DNA from: Acidimangrovimonas sp.
Lineage (GTDB): Bacteria > Pseudomonadota > Alphaproteobacteria > Rhodobacterales > Rhodobacteraceae
Length of the DNA: 10,151 nucleotides
Assembly (NCBI GenBank): GCA_030147905.1
Contig: JASBUM010000534.1
Span: 1 to 10,151 of the forward strand
Reading direction: 5' to 3'
Below the pieces are notes generated by a model. The model searched no databases and was not told the origin of the DNA. It was given only the letters and a program-made list of their open reading frames with translations. The position numbers and the translations under genes are program-made. This document shows, in pieces, positions 6,339 to 10,151 of the stretch (the stretch's first letter is position 1; the number at the start of each line of letters is the position of its first letter).

Positions 6339-7330
6339 GACAGACTTCCCCCTGTCTTTCTTTCGTTGCCCTTCCTTTCGCGCCTCAGTAGCGCCGTGGC
6401 GACACCGAGGGCAATCGCCTGGGGATGCTTCCCCAGTTCTTTTTCCCCGATCGGGCATTCGATGGCGGCGATGCGGGCCGGGGCATGGCCCAGTCGGGAA
6501 AGCCGTCCGCGGAAGCGCGCCCATTTGGTGGCGGAGCCGATCAGGCCGATGTCGGTCGCACCCGCCTCCAGCAGGCGGTGACACAGCTCCAGATCGAGGG
6601 CGTGGGAATAGGTCACGATCAGATGACGCGCCCCGGCCGGCGCGGGGGCGACCAGATCGGCCGGGTTTTCGGCCCAAAGGGGCGTCACCGCGCCGTCGAT
6701 GGCGTCGGGGAAGCGGCTTCGGGCGCAATCGACCCAGGTGATGGCGAATTCCGGCAGCGGCGCGAGAACCGCCGCGATCGCCCGGCCGACATGGCCCGCG
6801 CCCCAGATCCACAGGGGGCGGCCGGGGGCGCGCAGCGGCTCGACGAACCAGCCCTGGACGATCCGCGCGGGCGGCTCCGCGCCCTCGGCGCGTGCCCGGT
6901 TGAACAGGCGCCGCAGCGCCAGCGGCATCTCGGGCGTTGCGGCCCCGGCCAGCGGTGCGGCCATGCGGTCCAGCGGCCGGGCCACGACCGCGGCGCCCTC
7001 CAGCCGGGCGAGGATGGCGTCATCGTCGGGGGTAAAGATCTCGGTCACCAGATCCACCCGGCCCCCGCAGCATTGCCCCAGCATCGGACCCAGCGCCGCC
7101 CGCTCGACCCGGCGTGGCGGCGCCTCATCGCGTGCAAGCGCCGCGCGCGCATCGGCCGCGGCCTGCCATTCCAGCGCACCGCCACCGATCGTGCCCGATT
7201 GACCGTCGGTCCAGACCAGCATCGCGGCGCCGGCCTCGCGCGGGCTCGATCCTTCGTGGCCGGCGATCACCACGCGGGCTATGCGACCATGGGCGGCCAG
7301 GGCAGCACGCAGGGCGGCGGCGTCAAACAT
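6335..7330 (-). CDS. xdhC: Xanthine dehydrogenase accessory protein XdhC
   Basis: A 331-residue cytosolic chaperone that binds molybdenum cofactor, promotes its sulfuration and inserts it into XdhB; it is not part of the mature enzyme. The N-terminal XdhC/CoxI domain has GHEGSSPREAGA (24-35), GTIGGG (46-51) and the conserved GQCCGG (85-90). The C-terminal XdhC_C domain is Rossmann-like, with GAGHVG (177-182), GLIGSATKWARF (262-273) and the closing CPIG (292-295) and GKHPQAIALG (300-309). Both domains are intact and the length is normal. The ATG at 7330 overlaps the xdhB stop by 8 nt and has only a weak ribosome site, which suggests translational coupling to xdhB. The short basic C-terminal tail after about residue 316 is beyond the conserved part. 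Its stop overlaps the ATPase GTG start. Confidence 0.95.
   Translation of the reverse strand: MFDAAALRAALAAHGRIARVVIAGHEGSSPREAGAAMLVWTDGQSGTIGGGALEWQAAADARAALARDEAPPRRVERAALGPMLGQCCGGRVDLVTEIFTPDDDAILARLEGAAVVARPLDRMAAPLAGAATPEMPLALRRLFNRARAEGAEPPARIVQGWFVEPLRAPGRPLWIWGAGHVGRAIAAVLAPLPEFAITWVDCARSRFPDAIDGAVTPLWAENPADLVAPAPAGARHLIVTYSHALDLELCHRLLEAGATDIGLIGSATKWARFRGRLSRLGHAPARIAAIECPIGEKELGKHPQAIALGVATALLRRERKGNERKTGGSLS
6339..6356 (-). promoter_or_regulatory. Small hairpin presenting the ATPase-gene ribosome-binding site in its loop
   Basis: Directly before the GTG start the minus strand reads GACAG-GGGGAAGT-CTGTC: a 5-bp inverted repeat whose 8-nt loop contains the Shine-Dalgarno-like GGGGAAG. 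It lies within the last codons of xdhC. It could make ATPase translation depend on ribosomes finishing xdhC. The structure is short and its function is inferred. Confidence 0.35.
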
Positions 7331-9701
7331 CGCCGCTCACCCGCCGGATCGCCGCCAGAACCCGTTCCGCCGTCGCCGGCGCGTCGAGCGCAGGATAGCG
7401 GCCGCCGGAGCCGCAGGCGGATATCGCGTCCGAGAGGGCGAGGAAGGCCGAGATGCCCAGCATGAAGGGCGGCTCTCCCACCGCCTTGGAACGGTGGACC
7501 GTCGGTTCCGCGTTGCGGCCGGGCCAGAAGTCCACGTTGAATATGCGGGGGCGGTCCGAACAGGCCGGGATCTTGTAGGTCGAGGGGGCATGGGTCAGCA
7601 GTCGCCCGCGCGTGTCCCAGACCAGTTCCTCGGTTGTCAGCCAGCCCGCACCCTGGACATAGCCGCCCTCGATCTGGCCGCGGTCGATCGCGGGATTGAG
7701 CGAGGCGCCGGCATCGTGCAGGATGTCGCAGCGCAGGATGCGGTTCTCGCCGGTCAGTCGATCCACGGCCACCTCGGTGATCGCGGCGCCATAGGCAAAG
7801 TAGTAGAACGGCCGCCCCCGGCCGCGCTGCCGGTCCCAGTTGATCTTCGGGGTGCGGTAGAAGCCGGTGGCCGACAGGCTTATGCGTGCGGCATAGGCCT
7901 CGGCGGCGATCTCGTCGAAGCCGTAGTCACGCTCGCCGATGCGCACCCGGTCCTCGGCGAATGTCACGTCCTGCGCGCGGGCCTGATGGCGTTCGGCGAC
8001 GAATGCCGCCAGCCGGGCGCGGATCGTGTCGCAGGCCGCCTGCACGGCCATGCCGTTGAGATCGGAGCCCGACGACGCGGCCGTGGCCGAGGTGTTGGGA
8101 ACCTTCGCGGTGTCGGTGGCGGTCAGGCGGATGCGTTCGGGCGCCACGCCGAAGGCGCTTGCGGCGATCTGGGCGACCTTCTGGAACAGGCCCTGGCCCA
8201 TCTCGGTGCCGCCGTGGTTGAGATGGATGGAGCCGTCCTGATAGACATGCACCAGCGCCCCGGCCTGATTGAGATGGGTGAGCGTGAAGGATATCCCGAA
8301 CTTTACCGGCGTCAGCGCGATGCCGCGCTTGATGATCGGGTTGGCCGCGTTCCAGTCGGACACCGCACGGCGCCGCGCGGCATAATCCGCATGGGCCTCC
8401 AGCCGCTCGACCATCTCGTGAAGGATGAAATCCTCCACCGGCTGGCCATAGGGCGTGGTCTGGACCGCCGGGCCGGCGTCGGCGGGCCGCGCATGGGGTT
8501 CCTCCGGCCTCGCCGCGTCCGTACACGGCCTGTCTGCACCGGCACTGCGCGTCCCGGACGCCGCGGCATAGAAATTCGCGCGGCGCACGGCAAGCGGGTC
8601 GGCGCCCAGGACATGGGCGACATGGTCCATCACCCGTTCGATCCCCAACATGCCCTGCGGGCCGCCGAAGCCGCGAAAGGCCGTGGCCGACTGGGTGTTC
8701 GTCCGCAGCCGGTGGCTCTCGATCACGACGTCGGGCAGGTGGTAGGCATTGTCGGCATGCAGCATCGCGCGATCGGCCACCGGCAGCGAGAGATCCTGCG
8801 ACCAGCCGCAGCGCGCGTAATGATGAAAGACGATCCCGCGGATGCGGCCGCCGTCGTCGAAACCCGCCCGGTAGGTGATCCGGAAATCGTGCCGCTTGCC
8901 GGTGATCACCATGTCGTCGTCGCGATCGTATCGCATCTTGCAGGCGCGCCCGGTCCGCTGCGCGGCGAGAGCGCAGGCGATCGCCAGCGCGTTGCCCTGG
9001 CTTTCCTTGCCGCCGAAGCCGCCGCCCATCCGCCGCACCTCCACGCGGACGGCATGCATCGGGCGCCCGAGTGCGGCGGCCACCTTGTGCTGGATCTCCG
9101 TCGGATGCTGGCTGGAGGCATGCACGATCATGTCGCCCCCCTCCTGCGGCAGGGCGAGCGCGGCCTGCCCCTCGAGATAGAAATGTTCCTGCCCGCCGAT
9201 CTCGATCGTGCCCTCGAGGTTGCGGGGGGCGCGGGCGATGGCACCCGCCGCGTCGCCATTGGTCCAGCGAACCGGCCCGCCCTCGAAGCGGCTGTCGGCG
9301 GCAAGCGCGTCGTCGATCGTCAGGACGGCCGGCAGCGGGCGGTATTCGACCCTGCCCATGCGGGCGGCGCGCCGAGCGACAAGATGGGATTGCGCGATCA
9401 CCAGAAAGACCGGCTGGCCATGGTAGTGGACCCGGCCCTGTGCGAGCAGCGGCTCGTCTTTTGCCGAAGGGCTGCAATCGGGCATGGGATCCAGGTCGTC
9501 GGGGCCGATCACGGCAACCACGCCGGGCGCCGCGCGCACCGCGGCCAGGTCGATCCGCGCGATGTCGGCATGGGCCTCGGTCGACAGGCCGAAGGCCAGA
9601 TGCAGCGTGCCGGCGGGCACCGGGATATCGTCGATGTAGCGCGCCGCACCGGTCACGTGGAGCGCCGCGGCGTCATGGGGAAGCGGGCGGCTGACGGTCA
9701 T
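7323..9701 (-). CDS. xdhB: Xanthine dehydrogenase, molybdopterin-binding large subunit
   Basis: A 792-residue molybdenum subunit that hydroxylates hypoxanthine to xanthine and xanthine to urate and passes electrons to the Fe-S/FAD subunit XdhA. The expected active-site residues are all present: Gln198 (SSQHP), Glu233 (GGFGGKE), Arg311 (VADRAM), Arg343 (AFRGFGG), Phe472 (ISFT) and Glu743 (VGEPP). By spacing these match bovine Gln767, Glu802, Arg880, Arg912, Phe1009 and Glu1261; Glu233 and Arg311 are one off the R. capsulatus numbering I recall. The Glu/Arg pair is what distinguishes purine from aldehyde specificity. Cofactor-binding segments such as GTEMGQGL (498-505) and SSGSDLNG (543-550) are also seen. 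A hydrophilic Ala/Arg/Pro-rich stretch at about 381-414 looks like an added surface loop. The ATG at 9701 overlaps the xdhA stop as ATGA and has GGAGG 7 nt upstream. Confidence 0.97.
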   Translation of the reverse strand: MTVSRPLPHDAAALHVTGAARYIDDIPVPAGTLHLAFGLSTEAHADIARIDLAAVRAAPGVVAVIGPDDLDPMPDCSPSAKDEPLLAQGRVHYHGQPVFLVIAQSHLVARRAARMGRVEYRPLPAVLTIDDALAADSRFEGGPVRWTNGDAAGAIARAPRNLEGTIEIGGQEHFYLEGQAALALPQEGGDMIVHASSQHPTEIQHKVAAALGRPMHAVRVEVRRMGGGFGGKESQGNALAIACALAAQRTGRACKMRYDRDDDMVITGKRHDFRITYRAGFDDGGRIRGIVFHHYARCGWSQDLSLPVADRAMLHADNAYHLPDVVIESHRLRTNTQSATAFRGFGGPQGMLGIERVMDHVAHVLGADPLAVRRANFYAAASGTRSAGADRPCTDAARPEEPHARPADAGPAVQTTPYGQPVEDFILHEMVERLEAHADYAARRRAVSDWNAANPIIKRGIALTPVKFGISFTLTHLNQAGALVHVYQDGSIHLNHGGTEMGQGLFQKVAQIAASAFGVAPERIRLTATDTAKVPNTSATAASSGSDLNGMAVQAACDTIRARLAAFVAERHQARAQDVTFAEDRVRIGERDYGFDEIAAEAYAARISLSATGFYRTPKINWDRQRGRGRPFYYFAYGAAITEVAVDRLTGENRILRCDILHDAGASLNPAIDRGQIEGGYVQGAGWLTTEELVWDTRGRLLTHAPSTYKIPACSDRPRIFNVDFWPGRNAEPTVHRSKAVGEPPFMLGISAFLALSDAISACGSGGRYPALDAPATAERVLAAIRRVSGDV

Positions 9702-10151
9702 GGCGCGACCTCCGCGATCCGCGCAGGGCGCCCGGCCAGATCGGCGTGATAGCGTTGCAACATGCCGCCCGCCGCCGCCATGCGATAGCCGGCCGAGGCG
9801 CGCAGGTCATCAAGCGGCGTGAAATCGTCGGCCAGCGCCCGCGTCGCGCGGGCAACGGTCTCGGCCGACCAGGTCCGGCCGATCAGCGCGGCCTCGACCG
9901 CCCGAGCACGGCGCGGGGTGCCGGCCATCCCGCCGAAGGCAATCCTGGCCTCGCTGACGCGGCCCTCTGAAAGTGTGACATTGAAGCAGCCGCAGACCGC
10001 CGAGATGTCCTGATCGAAGCGTCGGGACAGCTTGTAGCACCGCAGGGCGGGAGCGCGGCGCGGCATCGTGACGGCAGTGACGAATTCCCCCGGCGCCCGA
10101 TCCTGCCGGCCGTATTCGATGAAGAAATCCTCAAGCGCGATTTCGCGCCGG
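9698..10151 (-). CDS. xdhA: Xanthine dehydrogenase small subunit (Fe-S/FAD), C-terminal part, cut by window edge
   Basis: The last 150 residues of XdhA, in frame from 10150 and continuing past the right edge. XdhA carries two [2Fe-2S] clusters and FAD and moves electrons from the molybdenum centre to NAD+. Only the C-terminal CO-dehydrogenase-flavoprotein-type domain is visible. It begins with [19 protein letters not shown] and continues [14 protein letters not shown], both characteristic of XdhA, then [11 protein letters not shown]. The N-terminal ferredoxin and FAD-binding domains, the true start and the promoter lie outside the window. An internal ATG at 10066 should not be taken as a start, because conserved sequence precedes it in the same frame. 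The end overlaps the xdhB start by 4 nt and the xdhB ribosome site is within its last codons. Confidence 0.93.
   Translation of the reverse strand, partial: RREIALEDFFIEYGRQDRAPGEFVTAVTMPRRAPALRCYKLSRRFDQDISAVCGCFNVTLSEGRVSEARIAFGGMAGTPRRARAVEAALIGRTWSAETVARATRALADDFTPLDDLRASAGYRMAAAGGMLQRYHADLAGRPARIAEVAP

Noticed and set aside
1623..6581. Other long plus-strand open frames (1623-2822, 3665-4897, 5286-6581)
   Set aside because: Each mirrors a well-supported minus-strand transporter gene, and their compositions (runs of Arg, Gln, His, Asp) are typical shadows of GC-biased codons.
3719..6812. Longer versions of the minus-strand frames (second permease open to 4403, ATPase open to 6812)
   Set aside because: The added N-termini are out-of-frame readings of the upstream genes. 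Overlapping start/stop signals give the expected starts at 3722 and 6338, with a good Shine-Dalgarno site for the permease and a modest one for the ATPase.
7281..9749. Plus-strand open frame of 822 codons opposite xdhB and part of xdhC
   Set aside because: It is antisense to a gene with all catalytic residues in place. Its translation is rich in Arg, Gly, Asp and His without recognisable domains, as expected from a high-GC gene read backwards.

Overview
The window is a high-GC stretch of what looks like an alphaproteobacterial chromosome, most likely Rhodobacteraceae/Paracoccaceae. The grounds are the strong G/C third-position bias, a split-subunit xanthine dehydrogenase with a dedicated XdhC chaperone as in Rhodobacter capsulatus, and an FNR/FnrL-type box. 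All nine genes I can support lie on the minus strand, so transcription runs from the right edge to the left. The taxon is inferred from sequence style and gene order, not from a database search.

Right and middle (10151 down to about 1580): one tightly packed operon. It reads xdhA (C-terminal 150 residues only, running off the right edge), xdhB, xdhC, then a complete BMP-type ABC importer: double-domain ATPase, two permeases and, last, the periplasmic binding protein. From xdhA to the second permease every junction overlaps, by 4, 8, 4, 14 and 4 nt. A 63-nt gap with GC-rich hairpins then precedes the binding-protein gene. A clear Rho-independent terminator (1582-1613) follows it. The simplest reading is an uptake-and-oxidation unit: the importer brings in purine nucleobases or nucleosides, XdhAB (with molybdenum cofactor delivered by XdhC) oxidises hypoxanthine/xanthine to urate. 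The operon promoter and the 5' part of xdhA are outside the window.

Left (1518 to 11): two further genes after the terminator. The first is a DadA/DauA-type FAD-dependent amino-acid dehydrogenase. It keeps the carboxylate-binding residues of D-arginine dehydrogenase but has leucines where the arginine-specific His and Glu should be. The second is a 112-residue AhpD-like (carboxymuconolactone decarboxylase fold) protein with the CxxC-x3-H motif. A near-perfect FNR-type palindrome sits between them, with one half-site containing the stop codon of the upstream gene, so the AhpD-like gene probably has its own oxygen- or NO-responsive promoter.

I found no RNA genes, mobile elements, CRISPR arrays or long gene-free stretches. 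I did not find a radically new system. The points worth a second look are the altered DauA-like active site, the FNR box, a Shine-Dalgarno sequence in a hairpin loop before the ATPase gene, the hairpins before the binding-protein gene and an extra segment inside XdhB.
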